Shown here: positions 1 to 8,109 of the stretch, piece by piece
Layout: each line of letters begins with the position of its first letter
How positions within the stretch are numbered: position 1 is the stretch's first letter
From: Exiguobacterium oxidotolerans JCM 12280
GTDB lineage: Bacteria; Bacillota; Bacilli; Exiguobacteriales; Exiguobacteriaceae
NCBI RefSeq assembly: GCF_000702625.1
Contig: NZ_JNIS01000001.1
Location: 744,001-808,000 of the forward strand
DNA: 64,000 bases
Reading direction: 5' to 3'
Notes under the pieces: generated by a model
What the model was told of the DNA's origin: nothing
The model's input: the letters and a program-made list of their open reading frames with translations, nothing else
The model's database searches: none
Translations under genes and position numbers: made by a program

Positions 1-195
1 ATGATTTTAAATCGAAGCCAAATCGCCCGTGAAAAAGTCGAGCAACTTAAACTAGGTGTCACTGCCTTTACCGAAACAGAAGAAATTGCCGAAAGAATCC
101 GGAAGTCTGTCAAAGAGCTTGAACTCAATGTCATCGAAGACCATACAGAACGCGGAATTTGGTTCATTCCGCAAGAAGAAGCAACAACGAACTAA
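1..195 (+). CDS. small hypothetical protein, possibly 5'-truncated by the window
   Basis: A 64-residue reading frame begins with ATG at the first base of the window, so the true start and the ribosome binding site cannot be seen. The product is charged and probably helical, with many Glu, Lys and Arg residues, has no membrane segment or cysteine, and ends in an acidic tail (IPQEEATTN). I do not recognise the family. In Bacillus subtilis this side of nrnA holds the sporulation genes ytrH/ytrI; this short protein resembles neither. It is followed at once by a strong bidirectional hairpin, which supports a real transcription unit ending here. Confidence 0.55.
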   Translation: MILNRSQIAREKVEQLKLGVTAFTETEEIAERIRKSVKELELNVIEDHTERGIWFIPQEEATTN

Positions 196-201
196 TACGA
201 T

Positions 202-254
202 AAAAGGCTGTTCGCTACGTCTCCAAAATGGGATGATAGCGAGCAGCCTCTTTT
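202..254. terminator. bidirectional terminator between the small ORF and nrnA
   Basis: A 13-bp stem (AGGCTGTTCGCTA pairing with TAGCGAGCAGCCT, one G-U pair) is flanked by AAAA on the left and a T-rich run on the right. It serves both the plus-strand gene and the convergent nrnA, whose stop codon abuts it. Confidence 0.75.
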
Positions 255-1192
255 CATTCGAAGCGGAAGTCTCGTGCGACTGCGTCGAGACGGGCGACGA
301 CTTGATCGACTTCTGACAAGTGATCGATTGTCGCGCCGGACGCCATCGGATGTCCACCGCCCCGGAACTCCTTCGCTACTTCGTTGATGACGGGTCCTTT
401 TGAACGAATACGCACGCGGACCTCTTTTTCCGTCTCGAGGAATAACGCCCAACTCTTCATTCCTTTAAGGCCGGCAAAACTATTGACGAGCAACGAAGCT
501 TGTTCGACCGTCGCATCGAAACGTTTTAACGTCTCTTGCGTCAAGACGACATAACCGACGCCTGCATCCGTCAACTGGATATGTTGCAGGACATACCCTT
601 GCAAATGAAGTGCAACGAGTTCCGTTTGATACATGTTGCGATAGAGCCAGTCTGTATCGATTTCGAGATCAAGCAGTTGTGCTGCGACGGCAAACGTCTT
701 GCTCGTCGTCCCTCTAAATTGAAAACGACCTGTATCCCCGACGATTCCTGCGTAAAATTGAATCGCCGCTGCCGCCGGGATAGGATATCCCCAGTCATTC
801 AACAGGTGGACAAGAAGTTCCGATGTCGAACTGACGGTCGGATCGACGAGTTGGACTTTGGCATAGGCATCCTCGTCTGGGTGATGGTCAATCTTAATGA
901 CGTGACGCCCTGTCATCGCAACATGACCGTCGATTCGTGCTTCATTCGCCGTATCTAAAATGACGACGAGTGCTTCTTCATACATTTTCGGTTCCACTGC
1001 GTCGAGCTTCCCCATGAACAATAGGGAGTCTGCCATCTCACCGACGGCGTAGATTTTTTTCTCCGGAAATTGTTGCTGCAAGACTTCACGTAACCCGAAC
1101 TGGCTTCCAAGCGCATCCGGATCCGGTCGTTCATGCCGATGAATGATAATCGTTGATGCGTCTTCAATCAATTGTCTGATTTGTTCTTTCAC
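254..1192 (-). CDS. nrnA: bifunctional oligoribonuclease / pAp phosphatase NrnA (DHH family)
   Basis: NrnA-type enzymes degrade 2-5 nt nanoRNAs and dephosphorylate 3'-phosphoadenosine 5'-phosphate in the cytoplasm. The DHH metal motifs are visible: HRHERPDPDA near residues 18-27, DTANEAR near 82 and KIDHHPDEDA near 100. The DHHA1 substrate motif RGGGHPMASGA is near residue 280. I start it at the GTG giving VKEQIRQLIE, because GAGGAG lies about 9 bases upstream and the 312-residue product fits the family. A 23-residue upstream extension is open but would overlap the divergent ytpI start. It is divergent from ytpI, as in Bacillus subtilis (ytqI-ytpI). Confidence 0.93.
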   Translation of the reverse strand: MKEQIRQLIEDASTIIIHRHERPDPDALGSQFGLREVLQQQFPEKKIYAVGEMADSLLFMGKLDAVEPKMYEEALVVILDTANEARIDGHVAMTGRHVIKIDHHPDEDAYAKVQLVDPTVSSTSELLVHLLNDWGYPIPAAAAIQFYAGIVGDTGRFQFRGTTSKTFAVAAQLLDLEIDTDWLYRNMYQTELVALHLQGYVLQHIQLTDAGVGYVVLTQETLKRFDATVEQASLLVNSFAGLKGMKSWALFLETEKEVRVRIRSKGPVINEVAKEFRGGGHPMASGATIDHLSEVDQVVARLDAVARDFRFE

Positions 1193-1259
1193 AGTGCACA
1201 GCTCCTCTAAATATTGATATGATACAAACAGATACGAAAAAGAAAGGAAGGTCATCCCC

Positions 1260-1568
1260 ATGCAATTCGTTCTAATCTTGTTAATCGTCTTGTCGCTAGG
1301 AGGCTATTTGCTCGCTAAGCGTCGTGCATTCCATACGAAGAGTACGAATCGGAAATTTTTATTCAACACTCAAGCAAGCATTTGGCTGAGCCTCTTCGTC
1401 ATCTTGTTCGCAGCCAATCAGTTTCTGTCCGGCGACGGTTTGACGACGTTGACGGGTAAAATCGTCTGTTCGATTTTAATCGTCGTTGGTCTTGCCTCGT
1501 TCATCGCTGGTTTCATTCGTTATCGAAAAATCTATCCTTATGTTGTTCGCGAAATGGAACAATCGTAA
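1260..1568 (+). CDS. ytpI: YtpI-like small membrane protein
   Basis: A 102-residue protein with three predicted hydrophobic helices (about residues 1-19, 40-58 and 66-85) separated by basic loops (KRRAFHTKS, RYRKIY). An AGGAAGG ribosome site lies about 8 bases before the ATG. Length, topology and position between nrnA and ytoI match YtpI of Bacillus subtilis, a membrane protein of unknown function. The gene is convergent with ytoI and they share a terminator. Confidence 0.75.
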   Translation: MQFVLILLIVLSLGGYLLAKRRAFHTKSTNRKFLFNTQASIWLSLFVILFAANQFLSGDGLTTLTGKIVCSILIVVGLASFIAGFIRYRKIYPYVVREMEQS

Positions 1569-1597
1569 AAAAGACGGATCATCCGTCTTTTTTATTT
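1567..1597. terminator. bidirectional terminator, ytpI / ytoI
   Basis: AAAAAAGACGGAT pairs with ATCCGTCTTTTTT. The A-run and T-run on the two sides allow termination in both directions between convergent genes. Confidence 0.85.
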
Positions 1598-1603
1598 GGT
1601 CAT

Positions 1604-2914
1604 TTATCGATCGATCAGTTGTGAAGTCACAAGTGCCTTCGCAACGATTTGGGTTCCTTGGTACATCTCGACGTCGACTTTACCGAACTTCCGGCCAACA
1701 TCAAATACATTCGCCCGAATCGTAATCGTACTCTCAATCTGGACTGGCTTGATGAAATAGATGCTGACATTTTCGATGACGAGGTCACCCTTCTTCATAT
1801 GCCGTAACATCCGTGTCGCCCCTTCGACGAGCAGCGTCGTCAAGACGCCACTCGACGCCGTCCCCATGAAATTCGTCATCTGGGGTGAGACTTCAAGCGA
1901 CAGATACTGCCCACGATCATCTTCGGCCGTCTTGATTTGTCCGGTAATTAAATCGTCGAATGTTTCACCGACTTGCGGCTGGCGGTTAGCAAGCTGGAGC
2001 GCCTTCAAGACATCCTGCCGACTGATAATGCCGAGCAACCGCCCATACTGGTCGATGACGGGTAACATCTCAATCCCTTCCCAGACCATCTGATGTGCCG
2101 AGTTCGTCACGCTCGTCCGGATACCGACCGTGATCGGATGCCGTGTCATGACTTTTTCGACCGGCCAGTCGTGCGGTCGGTCGATGATGTCTTTCGCCGT
2201 GACCACGCCGACGACCTTCATTTGCTCGTCGATGACAGGGTACCGATTGTGTTTCGTCTGTTCGTTCAACTCATGCCATCTTGAGATCGGGTCGTTCGTC
2301 TGTAAATAAAACGTATCATGCAACGGAATCAAAATATCGGAAACAAGCAGAATTTCCTTTTTAATCAGGCGATCATAAATCGCCCGGTTAATCATCGTCG
2401 CAACCGTAAACGTATCGTACGACGTCGAAATGATAGGAAGTTCCATTTCGTCCGCCAAACGCTTCGCATCTTCCGTCGTATCGAAACCACCTGTAATTAA
2501 GACTGCCGCTCCCGCCTCGAGGACCAGTTCATGCGCCTTCTCTCGGTTACCGATGATGACGAGACTATCGACGTCGATGTAGCGCATCATCGCCTCTAAC
2601 TTCATCGCACCGATGACAAATTTCGTTAACGTCTTGTGTAGACCGTTCCGTCCACCGAGAACTTGTCCATCCACGATGTTGACAACTTCCGCGAACGTCA
2701 ATTTTTCAATGTTTTCCTTCTGTTTCTTTTTAATCCGGATCGTTCCAACCCGTTCAATCGTCGAAACAAACCCTAAATTTTCCGCTTCTTTAATCGCACG
2801 GTATGCCGTACCTTCCGATACCGTTAAGTCTTTCGCAATCTGCCGGACGGATATTTTGGCGCCAACATCGAGATCTTCAATGTGCCGGATGATCTGTTCG
2901 TGTTTCGTAGGCAT
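1604..2914 (-). CDS. ytoI: CBS-HotDog domain transcriptional regulator YtoI
   Basis: A 436-residue multidomain protein. An N-terminal winged helix-turn-helix (about 1-60, GntR-like, with KDLTVSEGTAYRAIKEAE as recognition region) is followed by a DRTGG domain (about 70-180). Two CBS domains follow (about 190-310, with RYPVIDEQMKVVGVVTAKDI and MLPVIDQYGRLLGIISRQDV). The C-terminal hot-dog/thioesterase-like domain covers about 330-436. The set suggests a ligand-sensing DNA-binding protein that reads an adenosyl nucleotide and perhaps an acyl-CoA, but its target is unknown. An AAGAAGGG site precedes the ATG. Synteny with nrnA-ytpI supports the name. Confidence 0.85.
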   Translation of the reverse strand: MPTKHEQIIRHIEDLDVGAKISVRQIAKDLTVSEGTAYRAIKEAENLGFVSTIERVGTIRIKKKQKENIEKLTFAEVVNIVDGQVLGGRNGLHKTLTKFVIGAMKLEAMMRYIDVDSLVIIGNREKAHELVLEAGAAVLITGGFDTTEDAKRLADEMELPIISTSYDTFTVATMINRAIYDRLIKKEILLVSDILIPLHDTFYLQTNDPISRWHELNEQTKHNRYPVIDEQMKVVGVVTAKDIIDRPHDWPVEKVMTRHPITVGIRTSVTNSAHQMVWEGIEMLPVIDQYGRLLGIISRQDVLKALQLANRQPQVGETFDDLITGQIKTAEDDRGQYLSLEVSPQMTNFMGTASSGVLTTLLVEGATRMLRHMKKGDLVIENVSIYFIKPVQIESTITIRANVFDVGRKFGKVDVEMYQGTQIVAKALVTSQLIDR

Positions 2915-3027
2915 GCTGTATCCCTTCTTTTTCCTATATTCTACTCTTCTGTCATTATACTGTACTACTCGAAAGAATGAAAAGTGTACTAGTCCGATTT
3001 GCGAGAAATGTTTTCAAAAAGCAACGG

Positions 3028-3036
3028 TGTTATACT
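3028..3036 (+). promoter_or_regulatory. extended -10 promoter of the M24 peptidase
   Basis: TGTTATACT matches the TGnTATAAT extended -10 pattern, 34 bases before the start codon. No good -35 hexamer is visible at the proper spacing. Confidence 0.5.
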
Positions 3037-3069
3037 AAAACGTGACTAGATTAGAGAGGTGGTAATCAG

Positions 3070-4173
3070 ATGGTAGAACGTACGAATCAAATTAGCCATG
3101 TATTAAAGGAATCAGGGGTCGATGTGGCCTTGATTACTTCAAAAGCCGGCGTCTTTTATTTTTCCGGTGTTTACGCTGAACCACATGAACGTGTCATGGC
3201 AGTCATTGTTGACGCAGATGGAAAACGCGCACTCTTTTGCCCTGCACTCGAAGCAAGCATCGTAGCCGCAAGTCCATGGGACGGAGAAGTCGTCACCTAC
3301 GCGGATCATGAAAATCCATTTGATAAAATCACGGAATTGCTTGCATCGTTCGCCGTATCAAACAACCGCATCGGTATTGAAGGAGAGCACATGACGTTCA
3401 GCCGCTTCAAGGAACTCGAGTCTCGTTTAGAGAATGCGGCGATTCTTGATGTCGGAGATAAACTTCAGGCGTTACGCCTGAAAAAAGCACCGGAAGAAAT
3501 CGCGATTTTGCGTGAAGCCGCTCAACTTGCCGACGAAGCGATCGAAATCGGTAAAAATGCCATTCGTCCCGGTATTACGGAAATCGAAGTCATCGCTGAA
3601 ATTGAATTCGAGATGAAGAAAAAAGGTGTCCGGGAAATGTCTTTCGACACCCTGGTCTTATTCGGAGCAAACAGTGCCGACCCACACGGTGTGCCGGGTG
3701 ACCGCGTCATCAATGAAGGCGACTTCGTCTTATTCGATCTCGGTGTCGTCTGGAAAGGCTACTGCTCGGATATTACACGCACATTCATTTACGGTTCAGC
3801 CAGTGAAGAACAAGAAAAAATTTACCAAACTGTTTTAACGGCACTTGAAACTGCGACAGACGCAAGTCGCGTCGGCATCACACTCGGTTCACTCGACGAA
3901 GCGGCACGGAACGTCATCGACCAGGCTGGTTATGGCGAATACTTCACACACCGCGTCGGGCATGGTCTCGGAATCGACGTCCATGAATTCCCGTCGCTTG
4001 CGTCAAACAATCTCCTGACAGCTGAAGCCGGTATCGTCTATACACTCGAACCCGGGATTTACGTTCCTAACGTCGGCGGCGTTCGAATCGAAGATGACAT
4101 CCATCTCACAACAGACGGTCCTGAATCCTTGACACGCTATCCGAAACACTTACAATCAATCAAAGTAAATTAA
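3070..4173 (+). CDS. M24B family Xaa-Pro peptidase
   Basis: A cytoplasmic metallopeptidase expected to cleave Xaa-Pro dipeptides or N-terminal Xaa-Pro bonds. The creatinase-like N-terminal domain spans about residues 1-125 and the pita-bread catalytic domain about 130-360. The five dimetal ligands are identifiable in order: Asp in LFDLGV, Asp in SDITRTF, His in VGHGLGIDVHEF, Glu in YTLEPGIY and Glu in GVRIEDD. The 367-residue length is typical of PepQ/YkvY/YqhT-like enzymes. GAGAGGTGG precedes the ATG. Whether it acts as a dipeptidase or aminopeptidase cannot be told from sequence. Confidence 0.88.
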   Translation: MVERTNQISHVLKESGVDVALITSKAGVFYFSGVYAEPHERVMAVIVDADGKRALFCPALEASIVAASPWDGEVVTYADHENPFDKITELLASFAVSNNRIGIEGEHMTFSRFKELESRLENAAILDVGDKLQALRLKKAPEEIAILREAAQLADEAIEIGKNAIRPGITEIEVIAEIEFEMKKKGVREMSFDTLVLFGANSADPHGVPGDRVINEGDFVLFDLGVVWKGYCSDITRTFIYGSASEEQEKIYQTVLTALETATDASRVGITLGSLDEAARNVIDQAGYGEYFTHRVGHGLGIDVHEFPSLASNNLLTAEAGIVYTLEPGIYVPNVGGVRIEDDIHLTTDGPESLTRYPKHLQSIKVN

Positions 4174-4183
4174 ACGTGTTACT

Positions 4184-4236
4184 AAAAAGAGTTGTCGCAT
4201 CCGAAGTCTCATTCGGAAGCGGCAACTCTTTTTTTG
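4184..4236. terminator. bidirectional terminator, M24 peptidase / SDR gene
   Basis: AAAAAGAGTTGTCGC pairs with GCGGCAACTCTTTTTTT, with an inner TCCGA/TCGGA stem. It lies between two convergent genes. Confidence 0.85.
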
Positions 4237-4240
4237 ATGA

Positions 4241-4966
4241 TTATTTTCGTGACTGGTGAACGACATTAACGCCACCTGTCACATCGAGAATCGCACCCGT
4301 AATCAGGCTCGCATCCTCCGCAAGTAAAAATGAAATCGCGCGGGCGATGTCACCACCGACACCGGTCCGGCCGACAGGCGTTTGATCGTCTGCGACTGCT
4401 TCATCAATCCACTTTGTTTTATTGTCGCCGACGATATTTCCGGGATTGACCATATTTGCGGTAATCCCATGCTCCGCTTCTTCTAACGCAACACTTTTCG
4501 TCAAACTGACCATTCCACTTTTCGCAGCAGCAAAGGCAGCCCGGTAGACCCAGCCTGGCGCCGTCGCACTTTCAGGAAAACCGTATGTGATGACTCGTCC
4601 ATAATGTTGGTCGCGCATGATTGGAATGACTTTTCGCAGCAACCAAAAGCTTGCCGTCAAATTGCCGCCGACCACTTCGTTCCATTCATCATCGGAATAA
4701 TCGACGAGTGCTTTCCGTTCGAAAACATAAGGTCCCGCATTAAGTATCAACGCATCGATTCGTCCATGCTTCTCCATCGCCCGATCAACTGCTTTAAGCA
4801 ATTCCGCTTGTTCCGTCACATCCGCCTGGATCGTGTCTAAGCGTTCATGGGTAAACTCCGGTTTCGATCGGTGCAATGCCGTCACATACCATCCTTCATC
4901 TAACAGACGACGTGTCACCATTTCGCCGAGTCCTTTCGTTCCTGCCGTAATTAACGCGTGCCTCAT
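4241..4966 (-). CDS. ytkK: SDR-family oxidoreductase, YtkK/FabG-like
   Basis: A 241-residue Rossmann-fold short-chain dehydrogenase. The cofactor loop reads TAGTKGLG near residue 7 and the NAG motif falls near residue 75. A C-terminal GAILDVTGG segment matches FabG-type proteins. The catalytic YxxxK motif is changed: the aligned stretch reads FAAAK, so Phe replaces the expected Tyr, and the Ser position reads TYGF. My recollection is that B. subtilis YtkK shares this, so it may be a family trait rather than damage. AAAGGAGGCG precedes the ATG. Substrate unknown. Confidence 0.75.
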   Translation of the reverse strand: MRHALITAGTKGLGEMVTRRLLDEGWYVTALHRSKPEFTHERLDTIQADVTEQAELLKAVDRAMEKHGRIDALILNAGPYVFERKALVDYSDDEWNEVVGGNLTASFWLLRKVIPIMRDQHYGRVITYGFPESATAPGWVYRAAFAAAKSGMVSLTKSVALEEAEHGITANMVNPGNIVGDNKTKWIDEAVADDQTPVGRTGVGGDIARAISFLLAEDASLITGAILDVTGGVNVVHQSRK

Positions 4967-5043
4967 CTTAGCATCGCCTCCTTTTATCTTGTTCTATCTT
5001 ACGATGTTCACGATTGAAGAACAATTTTTACAACTCCATCAAT

Positions 5044-5077
5044 GTTCAACACTTTCCTTTTATGGGAATGGTATAAT
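5044..5077 (+). promoter_or_regulatory. candidate SigmaB promoter overlapping an extended -10 SigmaA promoter
   Basis: GTTCAA, 14 bases, then GGGAAT matches the general stress consensus GTTTAA-N12-15-GGGWAT with one mismatch. It is followed at once by TGGTATAAT, an extended SigmaA -10. Both drive the universal stress protein gene. This is a pattern match only. Confidence 0.5.
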
Positions 5078-5118
5078 AAGGACGTAGCATTAGTCGAATA
5101 CGAAGGGATGGATTCATC

Positions 5119-5556
5119 ATGGCAATCGTATATCATAACGTACTAGTAGCAGTAGACGGATCAAAAGAAGCAGAACGTGCATTTGAGACCGCAATCGACG
5201 TCTCACTTCGAAATGATGCGAAACTAATCATCGCCCATGTCATCGACACACGGACATTTGCAACCGTCGAAGCGTACGACCGGACAATTACTGAACGGGC
5301 CGAATCGTATGCAAAAGAATTATTAGACGAGTATGTCAAAACGGCGCAAGAACGTGGAGTCAAAGATGTCGAAGTCGCAATCGAGTACGGTTCACCGAAA
5401 GTCACGATCGCGAAGAAACTCGCTCCAAATCATGATGTCGATCTAATCATTTGTGGTGCGACCGGCCTGAACGCCGTCGAACGTTTCTTCATCGGTAGTG
5501 TCTCTGAAAGCATCACACGTTACGCCAAATGTGATGTTTTGATCGTCCGTCTGTAA
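5119..5556 (+). CDS. universal stress protein, UspA family, ATP-binding type
   Basis: A 145-residue single-domain Usp. The N-terminal strand (NVLVAVDGSKEAERAF) and the C-terminal motif GATGLNAVERFFIGS fit the G-2x-G-9x-G-S/T ATP-binding signature, so this is an ATP-binding, probably dimeric, cytoplasmic Usp. The function in this organism is inferred only as stress or energy-state signalling. It is monocistronic, with AAGGGATGG before the ATG and its own terminator. The promoter region carries a SigmaB-like element and a SigmaA extended -10. Confidence 0.9.
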   Translation: MAIVYHNVLVAVDGSKEAERAFETAIDVSLRNDAKLIIAHVIDTRTFATVEAYDRTITERAESYAKELLDEYVKTAQERGVKDVEVAIEYGSPKVTIAKKLAPNHDVDLIICGATGLNAVERFFIGSVSESITRYAKCDVLIVRL

Positions 5557-5576
5557 TTGAATTCATTATTTTCTCC

Positions 5577-5604
5577 GCACCTTCTCACGAGGGTGCTTTT
5601 TTTC
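5577..5604 (+). terminator. terminator of the universal stress protein gene
   Basis: GCACC / GGGTGC hairpin followed by seven T residues. Confidence 0.8.
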
Positions 5605-5639
5605 GTAAAAAAAATCCATCGAGCCGATGCCCGATGGAT
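5605..5639 (-). terminator. terminator of the SH3b-3D protein gene
   Basis: ATCCATCG / CGATGGAT stem. On the minus strand it is followed by eight T residues, immediately downstream of the secreted protein gene. Confidence 0.85.
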
Positions 5640-5647
5640 AGATGTGC

Positions 5648-6253
5648 TTATTTAAATTTAACGGTGACGTTACGACGTCCCCAGCTGAATGCTTCTGAGC
5701 GCGAGTAGTACAAGATATCAAGTTTTTTTCCTTTGATGGCTCCACCTGTATCCGCTGCCGTGTACGTACCTTTTAATTTCCCTTTGTAATACACTTTAAC
5801 CGTCGAACGAAGCGGGATGACACGTGGGTCGACCGCGACGACTTTCTTCTTCGAACTCTTGATGTTCCAACCAATCGCTGTCAAGTTGCCGCTGCCTGGA
5901 TCGTACGGCGTGTAAGCTGTCGCACTGACGTTTGTTAGTGTTTTCCAACCGCTTGACGATTGTTTTTTAGAAGACGAGCTCTTGACGACCTTTGAGTAAC
6001 GTGCGCTTAAGTATGCTGTTTTTCCTTTATAGCTTACTTTGTACCAGTTACCTGTTTTTGCTTTGTACGGTAATGTTTGATTTTTATAAAGAAGACCTAA
6101 TTTTTTCGATGACGTGGTTGCTTTTTGACGAACAACTAGGCTATTGACCGACGATTTAACATTCTTTTTAGTAGCAGCTTCTGCTTGAAGACCTGCAAAC
6201 GAACTGAGTGCTAACAACATTGCTAAAACACTAGCGAGTATTCGTTTCATCAT
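5648..6253 (-). CDS. secreted SH3b and 3D domain protein (YocH-like cell wall hydrolase)
   Basis: A 201-residue exported protein. The signal peptide (MMKRILASVLAMLLALSSFA, cleavage near QAEA-AT) is followed by an SH3b wall-binding domain (about 35-90), a Ser/Lys linker (SSSSKKQSSS) and a C-terminal 3D domain (about 105-200). Its catalytic aspartates are visible in VAVDPRVIPL, AADTGGAIKG and KLDILY. Such proteins resemble lytic transglycosylases of the MltA/YocH type acting on peptidoglycan. GGAGGAG precedes two adjacent ATG codons; either could start. A WalR-like direct repeat lies about 105 bases upstream. Confidence 0.85.
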   Translation of the reverse strand: MMKRILASVLAMLLALSSFAGLQAEAATKKNVKSSVNSLVVRQKATTSSKKLGLLYKNQTLPYKAKTGNWYKVSYKGKTAYLSARYSKVVKSSSSKKQSSSGWKTLTNVSATAYTPYDPGSGNLTAIGWNIKSSKKKVVAVDPRVIPLRSTVKVYYKGKLKGTYTAADTGGAIKGKKLDILYYSRSEAFSWGRRNVTVKFK

Positions 6254-6357
6254 GTAATCTCTCCTCCATAATTGTTCCCGATTTGTTAACTGAGATTAAT
6301 ATACATGACAAAAAGGGGCAGTGCCGTTACATATAGACCACAAAAAAATGTCGTTAC

Positions 6358-6375
6358 TATTACTATTGTGTTACA
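6358..6375 (-). promoter_or_regulatory. candidate WalR-type box upstream of the SH3b-3D gene
   Basis: On the minus strand TGTAAC-ACAAT-AGTAAT fits TGTWAH-N5-TGTWAH with a single mismatch. YocH-type genes are classic WalRK targets. The rest of the 6254-6528 gap is AT-rich and shows no convincing gene. Confidence 0.4.
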
Positions 6376-6528
6376 AAAGGCTCATATTTATGTTTTCAAA
6401 CCTTATTTACGACTTATTTTTGAAATGAAGACAGATTTCAGAACGTTATATGACAAAGACTGTAACATAAATAAAAAACAAGAACAAAAGTTCCCGTTAA
6501 AAAATCATTGTCTTAGCTTTATCAATAC

Positions 6529-6557
6529 AAAAAAAGACCAGACATAACGTCCGGTCT
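6529..6557 (-). terminator. distal ackA terminator hairpin with U-tract
   Basis: On the minus strand AGACCGGACGTTATGTCTGG closes into a hairpin and is followed by eight T residues. It is the functional-looking half of a duplicated hairpin; the other copy (6733-6765) sits next to ackA and lacks the T-tract. Confidence 0.75.
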
Positions 6558-6734
6558 TCAGGCTGGAAACAAAGTGCTATCGGGAGATAATGCGTCTTTA
6601 TTCGTTGCTTTCCTCGGGCGAGGCGCGACGCTATTTAGGTAACATTGTGACGAAAAGCCGGGCATGCTGAGGTTTTAGAGCGCAATCCGTCTCGATATCG
6701 CATTTTACCGCTTCATAAGAGTTTATCTACGCGC
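6558..6734 (-). repeat. dispersed intergenic repeat, short copy A, between duplicated hairpins
   Basis: About 177 bases read on the minus strand from ackA. It opens with a segment containing AAACTCTTATGAAGCG, then GACGGATTGCGCTCTAAAAC, and closes with GCCTCGCCCGAGGAAAGCAA and TCTCCCGATAGCACTTTGT. All four blocks occur in the same order and orientation in the 371-base copy at 20691-21061, so this is an internally deleted member of the same family. No reading frame is apparent. Confidence 0.85.
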
Positions 6735-6765
6735 AGAAGGCCGGACATGACGTCCGGCCTTCTGC
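6733..6765 (-). other. proximal hairpin copy downstream of ackA, without T-tract
   Basis: A perfect 12-bp stem, AGAAGGCCGGAC with GTCCGGCCTTCT, loop ATGAC. Its core matches the distal hairpin at 6535-6557 at 17 of 21 positions, all four differences being transitions. It probably acts as RNA 3'-end protection or a weak terminator. Confidence 0.7.
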
Positions 6766-6775
6766 ATGTTAGTAC

Positions 6776-7987
6776 TTACGCATTTTGTTCAATCAATCCA
6801 CCGACACGAACTGTATCACGTGCAATCATCAATTCTTCATTCGTTGGAATGATGATGACTTTGACTGGTGAGTGCGGGTAGTTGATGAAGAGTTCTTCTC
6901 CACGCGCTCCGTTGTTAAGCGATGGATCCCAGTAGACGCCCATGAACTCGAGTCCACGGAGAACACGCTCACGAATCGAGTCAGAGTTTTCACCGACACC
7001 TGCCGTGAAGATGATGGCATCGACGCCGTTCATCTCTGCCGCATATTGTCCGATGTATCCATGAATCCGGTTCGCGAAAATACGAAGAGCCATTTCAGAA
7101 CGGTGGTTTCCTTCCGTTGCTGCCGATTCAACGTCACGTAGGTCACTTGAAAGACCAGATAATCCGTAGATTCCTGATTCTTTGTTCATGACGTTCAAGA
7201 CTTCTTCTGCCGACTTCCCTGTTTTCTCCATCAGGAACGGAATCAAGGCCGGGTCAAGCGAACCAGAACGTGTTCCCATCGTAATTCCTTCGAGTGGCGT
7301 GAAGCCCATCGTCGTATCGAGTGATTCACCGCCAGCGACTGCTGCGATCGATGCCCCACTACCGAGGTGACAAGAAATCAAACGAAGGTCTTTAAGCGGA
7401 CGTCCGAGCAACTCAGATGCACGTTCCGTAACATATTTGTGACTTGTACCATGGAAGCCATATTTCCGAATGCCGTATTCCGTATAGTATTCGTACGGAA
7501 GGCTGTAAAGGAAGTTTTCTTCTGGCATCGTTTGGTGGAAGGCCGTATCGAAGACAGCCACTTGCTCGACTTCCGGCAAGATTGCTTGGAACGCACGAAT
7601 CCCGATCAAGTTTGGTGGGATGTGGAGTGGACCGAGCTCTGTATAGGAATCGATATCTTTAATGACATCTTCCGTAATCACGACAGAATCCGCATACTTT
7701 TCTTTACCATGAAGGACACGGTGTCCAACACCTTTGATTTCATCGTAAGAAGAAATGATGCCAAACTCCATCAACTTTTCAAGTGAGAGTTCTACTGCTT
7801 CTTTATGTGTTGCAAGCGGAAGGACGTCTGTATACTTTTGCCCTTCACCATATTTAATTGTAAAGATTGCATCGTCTTTCCCGACACGCTCTACTAAACC
7901 GATTGCTACTAACGTTTCACTCGGCATCTCAAGTAGTTGGAACTTAAGCGACGAACTACCAGCATTTACCGCCATAATTTTTGCCAT
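6776..7987 (-). CDS. ackA: acetate kinase
   Basis: Interconverts acetyl phosphate plus ADP with acetate plus ATP, the overflow and acetate-activation step. The 403-residue protein has the ASKHA signature [14 protein letters not shown] at the N-terminus, [28 protein letters not shown] (catalytic His), SCHLGSGAS (nucleotide loop), a catalytic Arg in GTRSGSLDP, and FTAGVGENS near the C-terminus. All are intact. It lies 122 bases downstream of ytxK on the same strand, the order known from Bacillus. In this organism it works opposite to AcsA (21-23 kb). Confidence 0.97.
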   Translation of the reverse strand: MAKIMAVNAGSSSLKFQLLEMPSETLVAIGLVERVGKDDAIFTIKYGEGQKYTDVLPLATHKEAVELSLEKLMEFGIISSYDEIKGVGHRVLHGKEKYADSVVITEDVIKDIDSYTELGPLHIPPNLIGIRAFQAILPEVEQVAVFDTAFHQTMPEENFLYSLPYEYYTEYGIRKYGFHGTSHKYVTERASELLGRPLKDLRLISCHLGSGASIAAVAGGESLDTTMGFTPLEGITMGTRSGSLDPALIPFLMEKTGKSAEEVLNVMNKESGIYGLSGLSSDLRDVESAATEGNHRSEMALRIFANRIHGYIGQYAAEMNGVDAIIFTAGVGENSDSIRERVLRGLEFMGVYWDPSLNNGARGEELFINYPHSPVKVIIIPTNEELMIARDTVRVGGLIEQNA

Positions 7988-8109
7988 GATCTATTTTCCC
8001 CTTTTCCATTCAAAATCAGTAGACATTCACATCTGTGTGGGTGTTCTATTTTTTCTGTCTTACACTAGAATAGTCAAATTAACAATAGAATTCAATTACT
8101 TTTCACTTT

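Noticed and set aside
6305-6547. 80-residue plus-strand frame in the AT-rich gap upstream of the SH3b-3D gene
   Set aside because: No ribosome site, codon use unlike neighbours, and it runs into the ackA terminator hairpin.
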